Source: CAVXHQ01 sp963761735 (GTDB lineage: Bacteria; Pseudomonadota; Alphaproteobacteria; Rhodobacterales; Rhodobacteraceae). Taken from it: a stretch of DNA of 64,000 bases. Of this stretch, positions 25,785 through 36,063 are shown one piece after another. The number at the start of each line of letters is the position of its first letter. The stretch's first letter is position 1. The stretch covers positions 1 to 64,000 of the forward strand of contig CAVXHQ010000003.1 in assembly GCA_963761735.1 (NCBI GenBank), given 5' to 3'. A program made the translations under genes and the position numbers. The notes beneath the pieces were generated by a model, which saw only the letters and a list, made by a program, of their open reading frames with translations, was not told the origin of the DNA and did no database searches.

Positions 25785-26225
25785 CTAGCCAAAGCTGGAC
25801 TGTTTCGGATCCAGACCGATGTGGCCGCCGACGGCAACCATATCGGCGATCAGCTTGGCCGCGTCGTCGACGGGACCCGGTTCGTTCTTGAATGTTTCTT
25901 TGGCCTTGGCGTGCGCCTCGTGGACCGATTTCAGCATGTCGTCGAAGACTTCCTGGGTAACTTCACCCTTCGGCAGCGCCTGTTCGGCAAGGACGGTAAC
26001 GCCCGCAGCGCCGATTTCGGCAAATCCGCCAGACACGACGTATTCCTCGGTCTTGCCATCGACGACGACGCGCAGAACGCCAGGGCGCAGGGTGGTGATG
26101 GTGGGCGCGTGGCCCGCCATCGCCGTCATATCGCCGTCCGCGCCGGGGATCTGAACCTCGGTCGCCTTTACCGACGCCAGACGCCGCTCGGGCGATACCA
26201 GATCGAATTGCAGGGTTTCTGCCAT
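25785..26225 (-). CDS. atpC: ATP synthase F1 subunit epsilon
   Basis: 146 residues. The N-terminal beta-sandwich is typical (LQFDLVSPERRLASVKATEV, IPGADGDMTAMAGHAPTI, TLRPGVLRV). The C-terminal helical part is short and diverged, as is common in alphaproteobacteria. Epsilon sits on the rotor, contacts gamma and the c-ring, and modulates ATP hydrolysis. It is the last gene of the operon, 24 bases after atpD, and is followed by the terminator at 25731-25762. Confidence 0.95.
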   Translation of the reverse strand: MAETLQFDLVSPERRLASVKATEVQIPGADGDMTAMAGHAPTITTLRPGVLRVVVDGKTEEYVVSGGFAEIGAAGVTVLAEQALPKGEVTQEVFDDMLKSVHEAHAKAKETFKNEPGPVDDAAKLIADMVAVGGHIGLDPKQSSFG

Positions 26226-26249
26226 GGGCTTGCTCCTGAATCTGTCCGG

Positions 26250-27674
26250 TTACGCTGCCGCTGCGGCCAGCTTCTCGGCCTTGGCCTTCACCTCTTCGAT
26301 GCCGCCGACCATGTAGAAGGCGCCTTCGGGCAGGTGATCGTACTCACCCGCGACGACGGCCTTGAACGAGGCGATGGTCTCCTCGAGCGGCACCTGCACG
26401 CCGGGCGACCCGGTGAAGACCTCCGCCACGTCGAAGGGCTGCGACAGGAAACGCTCGATCTTCCGGGCGCGCGCGACGGTCAGTTTGTCGTCCTCGGACA
26501 GTTCGTCCATGCCGAGAATTGCGATGATGTCCTGAAGCGACTTGTAGCGTTGCAGAACCACCTGAACGGATCGCGCAACATCGTAATGCTCCTGTCCCAG
26601 GATCTGCGGATCCATCAGGCGCGATGTCGAATCGAGCGGGTCGACGGCCGGATAGATCCCCTTTTCCGAGATCGCGCGGTTGAGGTTCGTCGTCGCATCG
26701 AGGTGGGCAAATGACGTGGCGGGCGCAGGGTCTGTCAGGTCGTCGGCAGGCACGTAGATCGCCTGAACGGAGGTGATCGAACCGTTCTTGGTGGAGGTAA
26801 TCCGCTCCTGCATCTGGCCCATGTCCGTCGCCAGCGTCGGCTGATAGCCCACGGCAGAGGGGATGCGGCCCAGCAGTGCCGAAACCTCGGAACCGGCCTG
26901 CGTGAACCGGAAGATGTTGTCGACGAAGAACAGCACGTCGGTGCCCGACGAATCGCGGAACGCCTCGGCCATGGTCAGGCCCGACAGGGCGACGCGCATG
27001 CGCGCGCCCGGCGGCTCGTTCATCTGGCCGTACACCAGCGCCACCTTGGATTTCGTCAGGTCGTCGATGTCGATGACCTTGGATTCGATGAATTCATAGT
27101 ACAGGTCGTTGCCTTCGCGGGTCCGCTCGCCCACGCCGGCGAAGACCGAATAGCCCGAGTGCACCTTGGCGATGTTGTTGATCAGCTCCTGGATCAGCAC
27201 CGTCTTGCCCACACCGGCACCGCCGAACAGGCCGATTTTGCCGCCCTTGGCATAGGGCGCCAGCAGGTCGATGACCTTGATGCCGGTGACCAGCACCTCG
27301 GACGCCGTCGACTGATCGGCAAAGGGCGGCGCGTCTGCGTGGATCGAGCGGCGCTCGGTCTCGCCGATGGGGCCCTTTTCGTCGATCGGGTCGCCGACCA
27401 CGTTCATGATCCGGCCCAGCGTCGCGTCGCCGACAGGCACCGTGATGGGGCCGTCCATGTCGGTGACCTCCTGCCCGCGCACGAGGCCCTCGGTCGCGTC
27501 CATCGCGATGCAGCGCACGGTGCTCTCGCCCAGGTGCTGTGCGACCTCCAGCGTCAGCAGCTTGCCGTTGTTGTCGGTGGTCAGCGCGTTGAGAATCTGG
27601 GGCAGATCGTCCCCGAACTGCACGTCGACGACGGCGCCGATGACCTGCGTGATCTTACCTTTGGCATTTGCCAT
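26250..27674 (-). CDS. atpD: ATP synthase F1 subunit beta
   Basis: 474 residues from ATG 27674 (MANAKGKITQVIGAVVDVQF). The catalytic P-loop GGAGVGKT is at 151-158, and the family-typical ALSGLTMAEAFRD, SGTDVLFFVDNIFRFTQAGSE and DQFDV-like C-terminal contacts are present. Beta carries the catalytic nucleotide sites. The frame runs open upstream into the last third of atpG because of the atpG frameshift, but the family start and the separate atpG stop at 27695 show these are two genes. Confidence 0.98.
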   Translation of the reverse strand: MANAKGKITQVIGAVVDVQFGDDLPQILNALTTDNNGKLLTLEVAQHLGESTVRCIAMDATEGLVRGQEVTDMDGPITVPVGDATLGRIMNVVGDPIDEKGPIGETERRSIHADAPPFADQSTASEVLVTGIKVIDLLAPYAKGGKIGLFGGAGVGKTVLIQELINNIAKVHSGYSVFAGVGERTREGNDLYYEFIESKVIDIDDLTKSKVALVYGQMNEPPGARMRVALSGLTMAEAFRDSSGTDVLFFVDNIFRFTQAGSEVSALLGRIPSAVGYQPTLATDMGQMQERITSTKNGSITSVQAIYVPADDLTDPAPATSFAHLDATTNLNRAISEKGIYPAVDPLDSTSRLMDPQILGQEHYDVARSVQVVLQRYKSLQDIIAILGMDELSEDDKLTVARARKIERFLSQPFDVAEVFTGSPGVQVPLEETIASFKAVVAGEYDHLPEGAFYMVGGIEEVKAKAEKLAAAAA

Positions 27675-27694
27675 GTGTCGTCTCCGATTAAAGT

Positions 27695-28571
27695 CTAAAG
27701 CGCTTCGGCGCCCGAAATGATTTCGATCAGCTCGTTGGTGATCTTGGCCTGACGCGAGCGGTTGTACTCGATCGTCAGCTTGTCGATCATGTCGCCCGCG
27801 TTGCGCGTCGCGTTGTCCATCGCACTCATCCGCGCGCCCTGTTCGGAGGCCGCGTTTTCGAGGAGCGCCGCGAAAGATGGCTGTCGCCACGCCGCGCGGC
27901 AGCAGATCGGCGAGGATCGCCTCTTCGCTGGGCTCATAGTCGTACAGGGTCGACGCGCCATCCGCCTTGGCATCCTCGAACACCGCGGGGATGATCTGCT
28001 GTGCCGTCGGCTTCTGGGTGATGACGTTCTCGAACTCCGAGAAGAAGATCGTCGCCACGTCGAATTCACCCGCGTCGAAGCGGTCAAGCACGTCCTTGGC
28101 GACGTTCTGGGCATCGACATAGGCCAGCTTTTTCACACCCGACATGTCGATATGACCGACGAGGTACTGGCCATAATCGCGCCGCAGCGAATCGCGGCCT
28201 TTCTTGCCGACGGTCAGGATCTTGACCGTTTTGCCCTCGCCCACCAGCTTCGTCGCCCGCAACTTCGCCAGCTTGGCGATGTTGGCGTTGAAACCGCCGC
28301 ACAGCCCCCGCTCTGCCGTCATGACGACGAGCAGATGCACCTTGTCCGCGCCGGTGCCCGACAGCAATTTCGGCGCCGTATCGGATCCACCTGCAGCGGC
28401 GGCCAGCCCAGCCATCACGGAGGTAAACCGCTCTGTATAGGGCCGCGACGCTTCGGCAGAATCCTGGGCGCGGCGCAGTTTTGCCGCCGCAACCATCTGC
28501 ATCGCCTTGGTGATCTTGCGGGTCGATTTTACCGACGCAATCCGGTTTTTCAGGTCCTTGAGATTTGGCAT
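27695..28571 (-). CDS. atpG: ATP synthase F1 subunit gamma, apparent frameshift near 27875
   Basis: MPNLKDLKNRIASVKSTRKI at 28571 starts a normal gamma subunit. After LLPRGVATAIF the frame changes: an extra A in the AAA run at 27873-27875 (plus strand) shifts it. The expected end, LLENAASEQGARMSAMDN through EYNRSRQAKITNELIEI, lies in another frame and stops at 27695. The span is 877 bases, 292 codons plus one. Gamma is the central rotor shaft and cannot be lost in a cell relying on this operon, so the break is probably an error in the sequence rather than a pseudogene. Confidence 0.9.
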
Positions 28572-28951
28572 CTATCCCTCTCGCTCCAACCACTCGCGAC
28601 ACGTTTCGATTCGTCCACGAGTCCGCTCGAAGTCTTCAGTCCGCCCAAACACAAGAGCATTACCCGCCAACCGGACGTCACCGGAAAGACAGTCTAGCCC
28701 AGCGATAATAATAGGCAGATCATCATTATCGTCCTGCGCGGCCTTAACTCGATCAAGCCATTCTGAGCAAGGTCCGGCAGCCGAAAGGCCATAGTCAACG
28801 AAAGTCGTTGCAGTTGAACAGCTTACCAGCTCATCGAATAACGACACATTTCGCTTTACAAGCATTTGTACGTCAGGTTGAGCCGACACGCCGCTAGCAG
28901 CCGTAATCGCAAGCGGGACACCACCTAAGTAAGCTGCGAAGCATAAGCGCA

Positions 28952-28952
<1 letters not shown>
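28572..28952 (-). CDS. Orphan small secreted protein inserted between atpA and atpG
   Basis: 126 residues with a probable signal peptide (hydrophobic PLAITAASGVSA, cleavage near 24). The mature part holds four cysteines (45, 62, 88, 118) that could form two disulfides, two of them in the similar contexts PCSEWLDR and TCREWLER. I do not recognise the family. The ATG overlaps the atpA stop as TAATG, and its own TAG abuts the atpG ATG, so it is locked into the operon. Codons are visibly more A/T-rich than the flanking atp genes. Transfer into the operon is inferred; an ATP synthase role is not shown. Confidence 0.65.
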
Positions 28953-30489
<1,537 letters not shown>

Positions 30490-30490
<1 letters not shown>

Positions 30491-31065
30491 TACCGGGCCT
30501 CTTTCATGGAGTTCTGGAGTGCCGTGAGTTTTGCTGCGACCGAGGTATCGATCATCTGCGAGCCCATTTTCACGATGAGGCCACCGATGAGGCTCTCATC
30601 GATGCGGCCATTGATTTTTACGTTCTTGCCGGCCTTGTCGCTCAGCGATTTGGCAAGCTTGTCCAATTGCGTCTGGGTCAGCTCCTTGGCGGAAATCACC
30701 TCTGCCGTCACCTCGCCCCGCGCCTCGGCGATGCGCAGCCGCAGCGTGGCGAGCATTTGCGGCACGACGAACAGCCGCCGCTTGGAGGCCATGAGACCGA
30801 GCACGTTTGTCATCGTGTCGGACAGGCCCATTTTCGCGGCGACGGCGGCGATGGCCTTGCCCTGTGCGTCGCGCGAATATATCGGCGACGAGATCAGGCT
30901 GCGCAGGTCTGCGCTTTCGTCCAGGGCCGCCGACAGGGCGTCCACATCGCGCGACAGCGCGTCGATGCCGCCCCGGCCCTCATCGGCGCCCTCACCGGCG
31001 AGCGAAAACACGGCCGTTGCATAGCGGCCTGCGATCCCGGTCGTAATCGAAGCAGTTTCGGACAC
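30490..31065 (-). CDS. atpH: ATP synthase F1 subunit delta
   Basis: 191 residues from a GTG at 31065, preceded by GAGAGGG. Family features are GIAGRYATAVFSLA at the N-terminus, the VLGLMASKRRLFVVPQML region, and the C-terminal INGRIDESLIGGLIVKMGSQMIDTSV. Delta links F1 to the peripheral stalk. It is first in atpHA-x-GDC; the F0 genes are elsewhere, as usual in this group. A longer start (31113) is possible but lacks family similarity. The promoter should lie in 31066-31422. Confidence 0.94.
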
Positions 31066-31422
31066 GCCCACCCTCTCGGATTGTTCATTTGCCGGGACGC
31101 CCGAAACGGACACCCCAAGGTTGCCGACACGGGTTCCGATGGCGGAGCCGCGTCAAAATCTAGCGCGATGTAGCAGACAGGTTACGGCCTCGCAACCACC
31201 GTGCTCACGAAACCTTGCCCTCACCGGCGCTGTGCAGGGCCACCGTCACCTTATTATATGCACCTGCAAAATATCTCCGCCACAGCGGCCTTTTCGCCAT
31301 ACGATGCACCGGCCGCGGCCCGGTTCGCACATTCAGGCCGGTTCACACATTCAGGCCGGTTCACACATTCAGGCCGGTTCACACATTCAGGCCGGTTCGC
31401 ACATTCAGGCCGGTTCACACAT
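31066..31422. other. Leader/promoter region of the atp operon
   Basis: 357 bases between atpH and the methyltransferase gene upstream on the same strand. The left half should contain the atp operon promoter, but I could not pick out clear -35/-10 boxes. Most of the rightmost 100 bases are filled by an 18-bp tandem repeat (separate entry). No gene is supported. Confidence 0.5.
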
Positions 31423-31435
31423 TTACACCGGTTCA
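31320..31435. repeat. 18-bp tandem repeat upstream of the atp operon
   Basis: Five near-perfect units of CCGGTTCACACATTCAGG (CGCAC replaces CACAC in units 1 and 5) run from 31320 to 31409. A degenerate sixth unit ends in TTTACA, and a partial CCGGTTCA reaches 31435. Units are contiguous, without spacers. The last copy overlaps the stop codon and final codons of the minus-strand methyltransferase gene, so the array may have grown from that gene's 3' end. Confidence 0.92.
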
Positions 31436-32163
31436 GGGACCAGCCCCGTTGCGGGCACGCGCACCGGGCGTGCGGCCCCGTCGCGGATACCGCGCCCCGT
31501 CGGCATGACGACCTGCTTGCTGACCTCGACCATGATGACGCCGCCCGCGCCGAACCACGACACCTGATGACCGATGCGTTCCAGCGCCCGCGCTACCTTG
31601 CGCCAGACGGGCCTGCGCGAGGGCGGCTGATACAATGTCGAAACGTGCCGCTCCACGACAAACCTGTGCCGCTCCAGCTGCGACTCGAGCTGACGCAGCG
31701 TATAGGGCCGGCCATAGCCGAACGGCGTCGCGTCCGAACGTGACCACAGGCCCGCCCGGTTCGGCACGATGAAAACGGCCCGCCCGCCGGGCCCCAGCAC
31801 CCGAAAGCATTCGTCGAGCAGCGATCCCTGCGTGTCCGACGTCTCGAGGCCGTGCATCACGACCAGCTTGTCGACGCGCCCCGTCTCGAGCGGCCACATA
31901 GCGTCCTCGCACAACACGCTGACATTCGCCATTCCCGCGGGCCAGGCCATCACTCCCTGTGGCCCGGGCATCAGGCCGATCACGCGCCGCGCCTGTGCCA
32001 GAAACGGGCGCAACAGCGGCACGGCAAAGCCGAAACCCACGACCGTCTGCCCTTTTGCCTCCGGCCACCACGCCACAAGCTGATCGCGCACCACGCGCTG
32101 CGCCGCCCGGCCCAATGCGCTGCGGTAGTAGAAGTTGCGAATGTCCTGAACGTCGAGATGCAC
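31423..32163 (-). CDS. Class I SAM-dependent methyltransferase domain protein
   Basis: 246 residues from a GTG start (HLDVQDIRNFYYRSALGRA follows). A Rossmann-type methyltransferase core is suggested by VVGFGFAVPLLRPFLAQARRVIGLMPG, then VDKLVVMHGLETSD and ECFRVLGPGGRAVFIVPN, the usual post-core motif. The glycine-rich SAM loop is degenerate (GFGFAVP), so activity should not be assumed. The tail WFGAGGVIMVEVSKQVVMP is family-conserved in appearance. It is divergent from gloB. The 18-bp repeat array touches its stop codon. Confidence 0.8.
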   Translation of the reverse strand: MHLDVQDIRNFYYRSALGRAAQRVVRDQLVAWWPEAKGQTVVGFGFAVPLLRPFLAQARRVIGLMPGPQGVMAWPAGMANVSVLCEDAMWPLETGRVDKLVVMHGLETSDTQGSLLDECFRVLGPGGRAVFIVPNRAGLWSRSDATPFGYGRPYTLRQLESQLERHRFVVERHVSTLYQPPSRRPVWRKVARALERIGHQVSWFGAGGVIMVEVSKQVVMPTGRGIRDGAARPVRVPATGLVPEPV

Positions 32164-32470
32164 GGATGGATCGCCTGTTGCTGGGTTGGAACGGGTCTCC
32201 CCCGACCCTATCTGGTGTGGGGCGCATGTAACGTCACAGGTTGGCCAAGACACAAGGGTTCCGGACCGAAAGCCGGGTTTTCTTTGATCCGCTCCCCGTT
32301 CCCCGACCCTCGCAGGTCGTTCGTTTCCACGCCCCAAAACACGGGCCGCTGCGCCAATTTGCCACGCCTGCACCGGTGCCGGACAGAAACACACCAGTCG
32401 ACGCAGGGCCGGACGTTCTATTGTTTCCAATCCGCCGCCATCCTGATGCCCGGCCCCCGAAAGGACCATC
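32164..32470. other. Intergenic region between the methyltransferase gene and gloB
   Basis: 307 bases, divergent promoters expected. AAGGA at about 32460 is the gloB ribosome-binding site. I see no gene, strong palindrome or RNA structure. Confidence 0.45.
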
Positions 32471-33235
32471 ATGAACCAGCACGACATCGTCACCATCCCC
32501 TGCCTGAGCGACAATTACGCGTTTCTCATCCATGATTCCGCCTCCGGACAAACGACCCTGATCGACGCCCCCGAGGCGGCCCCGGTGCGCGCTGTCCTCG
32601 ACGCCCGCGGCTGGACCCTGACGCAGATCGTGCTGACGCATCATCACGACGACCACGTTCAGGCCGTCTCCGCCCTGCGCGCGGGCACGCGTGTTTTCGG
32701 TGCCACTGCCGACGCTCACCGGTTGCCAGAGCTCGACGTGATGCTGACCCCCGGCGAGACGGTCGAGATCTGCGGCGCTGAAACCCGCGTTCTCGACGTG
32801 CCTGGGCACACCATCGGTCATATCGCGCTGCACCTGCCCGCGCTGAACGCGGTCTTCACCGCCGACAGTCTGATGGCGATGGGCTGCGGTCGCCTGTTCG
32901 AGGGGACCCCGGCGCAGATGTGGGCCAGCCTTCAGAGCCTCGCTGACCTGCCAAACGACACGGTCGTCTATTCCGGGCACGAGTATACCGCCGCAAACAT
33001 GAAGTTCGCCCTTGATCTGGAGCCGGAAAATCCGGCCCTTCTGAGCCGCGCCGCCGACATCGACGCCGTGCGTTCGGCCCGGCAACCGACGGTGCCCTCG
33101 AGCCTCGCCCTCGAACGTGAAACCAATCCGTTCCTGCGCGCCGCCGACTCTGCCCTGCAACGCAGCGTCGGCATGGAAGGGGCCGATCCGGCAGCGGTCT
33201 TTGCCGAGGTGCGCGCCCGAAAGGACCGGTTCTGA
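32471..33235 (+). CDS. gloB: Hydroxyacylglutathione hydrolase (glyoxalase II)
   Basis: 254 residues. The binuclear metal motif THHHDDH is at about 55-61, and GHTIGHIALHL, the DSLMAMGCGRLFEGTP loop and YSGHEYTAANMKFAL supply the remaining ligands and the glutathione site. It hydrolyses S-lactoylglutathione to lactate and glutathione, completing methylglyoxal detoxification. The C-terminal glutathione-binding region includes ETNPFLRA. It lies upstream of clpA in the same direction but is separated by 232 bases with its own promoter-like region. Confidence 0.95.
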   Translation: MNQHDIVTIPCLSDNYAFLIHDSASGQTTLIDAPEAAPVRAVLDARGWTLTQIVLTHHHDDHVQAVSALRAGTRVFGATADAHRLPELDVMLTPGETVEICGAETRVLDVPGHTIGHIALHLPALNAVFTADSLMAMGCGRLFEGTPAQMWASLQSLADLPNDTVVYSGHEYTAANMKFALDLEPENPALLSRAADIDAVRSARQPTVPSSLALERETNPFLRAADSALQRSVGMEGADPAAVFAEVRARKDRF

Positions 33236-33367
33236 CACCAGCGAACCGATCGCGCCGAACGGTTTGCGGCGCGCGTCACTTCGCCACCGGCACCGCCGCA
33301 CATGCCTGTTTAATATACGTTTGACGGCTCACGATCCGTCACAACACAAGAAAAAAGAAATAAATCG

Positions 33368-33397
33368 CTTGAAGCGACCGAAATAAAACCGATCTTA
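33368..33397 (+). promoter_or_regulatory. clpA: Candidate heat-shock-type promoter upstream of clpA
   Basis: In an unusually A-rich stretch before clpA, CTTGAAG (33368-33374) is followed after 15 bases by CGATCTTA (33390-33397). This loosely resembles a sigma-32 promoter (CTTGAA ... CCATNT type). ClpA is a stress chaperone, so the fit is plausible, but the -10 match is poor. CTTGAAG also lies in a small CGCTT-GAAGCG hairpin. Confidence 0.3.
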
Positions 33398-33467
33398 ACT
33401 GTCATGAGGCCATGGTCCGGGCGGGGCCACACCCGCTCCCGGACCCCGATTACGAGGAGCACCGAAC

Positions 33468-35795
33468 GTGCCGTCATTTTCCACTACGCTCGAGCAATCC
33501 ATCCACGCGGCCCTCGCGCTGGCAAACGCCCGCCGCCATGAGCTTGCGACGCTGGAACATCTCCTCATGGCGCTGATCGACGAGCCGGACGCCGCCCGCG
33601 TCATGCGCGCCTGTTCCGTCGATCTCGACGAGTTGCGAAAGTCGCTCGAGGAGTTCATCGAAGACGACCTGTCGACGCTCATCACCGACGTGGACGGCTC
33701 CGAGGCGGTGCCGACAGCCGCCTTCCAGCGCGTCATCCAGCGCGCGGCAATCCACGTGCAGTCCTCGGGGCGCAACGAGGTGACGGGTGCCAACGTGCTC
33801 GTTGCGATCTTTGCCGAACGCGAAAGCAACGCAGCCTATTTTCTGCAAGAGCAGGACATGACGCGCTACGATGCGGTCAACTTCATCGCCCACGGCGTTG
33901 CCAAGGACCCCGCCTTCGGCGAGCAGCGGCCCATTACCGGTTCTACCGACGACGAAGAAGGCCCTGCCTCCTCCGGCGGATCGGGCGGTGACGAAAAGGA
34001 AAGCGCGCTTGCGAAATACTGCGTCGACCTGAACGTCAAATCCAAGAAAGGCGACGTCGATCCCCTGATCGGCCGCGACCTCGAGGTCGAGCGATGCATT
34101 CAGGTGCTGTGCCGCCGCCGCAAGAACAACCCGCTGCTGGTGGGCGATCCCGGTGTGGGCAAAACCGCCATCGCCGAGGGTCTCGCCTACAAGATCGTCA
34201 ACAACGCGGTCCCCGAGGTTCTGGCGAACGCGACGATCTATTCGCTCGACATGGGTGCGCTACTCGCTGGCACCCGCTATCGCGGCGACTTCGAAGAGCG
34301 GCTGAAAGCGGTCATGACCGAGCTGGAAAATCACCCCGACGCGGTCCTGTTCATCGATGAAATCCACACCGTCATCGGGGCCGGCGCCACGTCCGGCGGT
34401 GCGATGGACGCGTCCAACCTGCTGAAACCGGCCTTGCAGGGCGGCAAGCTGCGCTGCATGGGATCGACCACCTACAAGGAGTTCCGCCAGCATTTCGAAA
34501 AAGACCGGGCCCTGTCGCGCCGGTTCCAGAAGATCGACGTGAACGAGCCTTCGGTCGAGGATTCCATCAAGATCCTCAAGGGGTTGAAGCCGTATTTCGA
34601 GGATCACCACCACATCAAGTACACCTCGGACGCGATCAAGATGGCGGTCGAGCTGTCGGCCCGCTATATCAACGACCGCAAACTGCCCGACAAGGCGATC
34701 GACGTGATCGACGAGGCTGGGGCCGCGCAGCATTTGGTCGTCGAAAGCAAGCGGCGCAAGACCATCGGCACCAAGGAGATCGAGGCCGTCGTGGCCAAGA
34801 TCGCCCGGATTCCGCCGAAGAACGTGTCCAAGGATGACGCCACGGTCCTCAAGGACCTCGATTCGAGCCTCAAACGGGTTGTCTTCGGTCAGGACGATGC
34901 GATCACGGCACTTTCGTCGGCGATCAAACTCGCCCGCGCCGGTTTGCGCGAGCCGGAAAAGCCCATCGGCAACTATCTGTTTGCAGGCCCCACCGGTGTC
35001 GGTAAAACCGAGGTCGCCAAACAGCTTGCCGATCAGCTGGGCGTGAAACTGTTGCGCTTTGACATGTCCGAATACATGGAAAAGCACGCGGTATCGCGCC
35101 TCATCGGCGCCCCTCCCGGCTATGTCGGTTTCGATCAGGGCGGTATGCTGACCGACGGCGTCGATCAGGACCCGCACTGCGTGTTGCTGCTGGACGAAAT
35201 CGAAAAGGCGCACCCGGATGTCTTCAACATCCTGTTGCAGGTGATGGACCACGGCAAGCTCACCGATCACAACGGGCGCGGCGTCGATTTCCGCAACGTG
35301 ATCCTGATCATGACATCGAATGCGGGCGCTTCCGATATGGCGCGCGAGGCCATCGGCTTTAACCGCGACAAGCGCGAGGGTGAGGACACGGCTGCCATCG
35401 AGCGGACGTTCACGCCCGAGTTCCGCAACCGTCTGGATGCGATCATCAATTTCGGGGCCCTCCCGAAAGAAGTGATCATGCAGGTGGTCGAAAAGTTCGT
35501 CCTGCAACTCGAGGCGCAGCTGATGGACCGCAATGTGCAGATCGAGCTGTCGCCAGGTGCCGCTGCATGGCTTGCCAACAAGGGCTACGACGACAAGATG
35601 GGCGCGCGACCTCTGGGCCGCGTCATTCAAGAGCACATCAAGAAGCCGCTCGCGGAGGAATTGCTCTTCGGGTCGCTGACCAAGGGCGGGATCGTCAAAG
35701 TCGGCGTGAAAGACGGCAAGATCGACCTTACCTACGAAGCGCCCGAAAAGGCGCGTCTGACGGGCAACAAACCACCGTTGCTCACAGCCGACTAA
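33468..35795 (+). CDS. clpA: ATP-dependent Clp protease ATP-binding subunit ClpA
   Basis: 775 residues. The double Clp N-domain repeat spans about 1-145 (HELATLEHLLMALID, then NEVTGANVLVAIFAE). The first AAA+ module has Walker A GDPGVGKT at about 226 and Walker B VLFIDEIH. The second has GPTGVGKT at about 507 and VLLLDEIEKAH. An IGF loop (REAIGFNRDKRE) is present for docking to ClpP. ClpA unfolds substrates for ClpP degradation, usually with the adaptor ClpS; no clpS or clpP gene is adjacent here. A strong terminator follows. Confidence 0.97.
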   Translation: MPSFSTTLEQSIHAALALANARRHELATLEHLLMALIDEPDAARVMRACSVDLDELRKSLEEFIEDDLSTLITDVDGSEAVPTAAFQRVIQRAAIHVQSSGRNEVTGANVLVAIFAERESNAAYFLQEQDMTRYDAVNFIAHGVAKDPAFGEQRPITGSTDDEEGPASSGGSGGDEKESALAKYCVDLNVKSKKGDVDPLIGRDLEVERCIQVLCRRRKNNPLLVGDPGVGKTAIAEGLAYKIVNNAVPEVLANATIYSLDMGALLAGTRYRGDFEERLKAVMTELENHPDAVLFIDEIHTVIGAGATSGGAMDASNLLKPALQGGKLRCMGSTTYKEFRQHFEKDRALSRRFQKIDVNEPSVEDSIKILKGLKPYFEDHHHIKYTSDAIKMAVELSARYINDRKLPDKAIDVIDEAGAAQHLVVESKRRKTIGTKEIEAVVAKIARIPPKNVSKDDATVLKDLDSSLKRVVFGQDDAITALSSAIKLARAGLREPEKPIGNYLFAGPTGVGKTEVAKQLADQLGVKLLRFDMSEYMEKHAVSRLIGAPPGYVGFDQGGMLTDGVDQDPHCVLLLDEIEKAHPDVFNILLQVMDHGKLTDHNGRGVDFRNVILIMTSNAGASDMAREAIGFNRDKREGEDTAAIERTFTPEFRNRLDAIINFGALPKEVIMQVVEKFVLQLEAQLMDRNVQIELSPGAAAWLANKGYDDKMGARPLGRVIQEHIKKPLAEELLFGSLTKGGIVKVGVKDGKIDLTYEAPEKARLTGNKPPLLTAD

Positions 35796-35829
35796 GGGGT
35801 TCGACCAGCTCTGTCGAAATCGAGGCACC

Positions 35830-35863
35830 AAAAGGCCGCTCTGCGATGAGCGGCCTTTTTTTT
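35830..35863 (+). terminator. Intrinsic terminator of clpA
   Basis: AAAAGGCCGCTC pairs with GAGCGGCCTTTT around the loop TGCGAT, and the T-run extends to eight bases. It lies 35 bases after the clpA stop and is the clearest Rho-independent terminator in the window. Confidence 0.93.
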
Positions 35864-36063
35864 ACAGCTCATCCCGACAAATGGAGCGCGCCTACCGCAC
35901 GACCTACAGGGCAGGCCGGCGCGATGTGACTGGATCCAACCGCTCCAATAGTTTTCCATGACACACCGGCTCGGGGATTGCCGCTTTGCTCGCCGCCCCA
36001 TAACCCGCTCTGTGCAGGGTCGGGATCGATACCCCCCCGTATCACCGACGCGACGACGTTCCG

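Noticed and set aside
27870..27880. Programmed ribosomal frameshifting in atpG
   Set aside because: No slippery heptamer or obvious downstream structure was found, and gamma subunits are not known to use recoding. Sequence error is simpler.
26250..28571. A single 773-residue gamma-beta ATP synthase fusion
   Set aside because: The fusion arises only because an extra base near 27875 shifts atpG into the atpD frame. The proper atpG ending and stop exist in another frame.
31320..31435. A CRISPR array
   Set aside because: Units are contiguous with no unique spacers, only 18 bp long, and no cas genes are present.
34260..35831. A 523-residue minus-strand frame opposite clpA
   Set aside because: ClpA is certain in the other direction. 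The antisense frame has no motif and no ribosome-binding site of its own.
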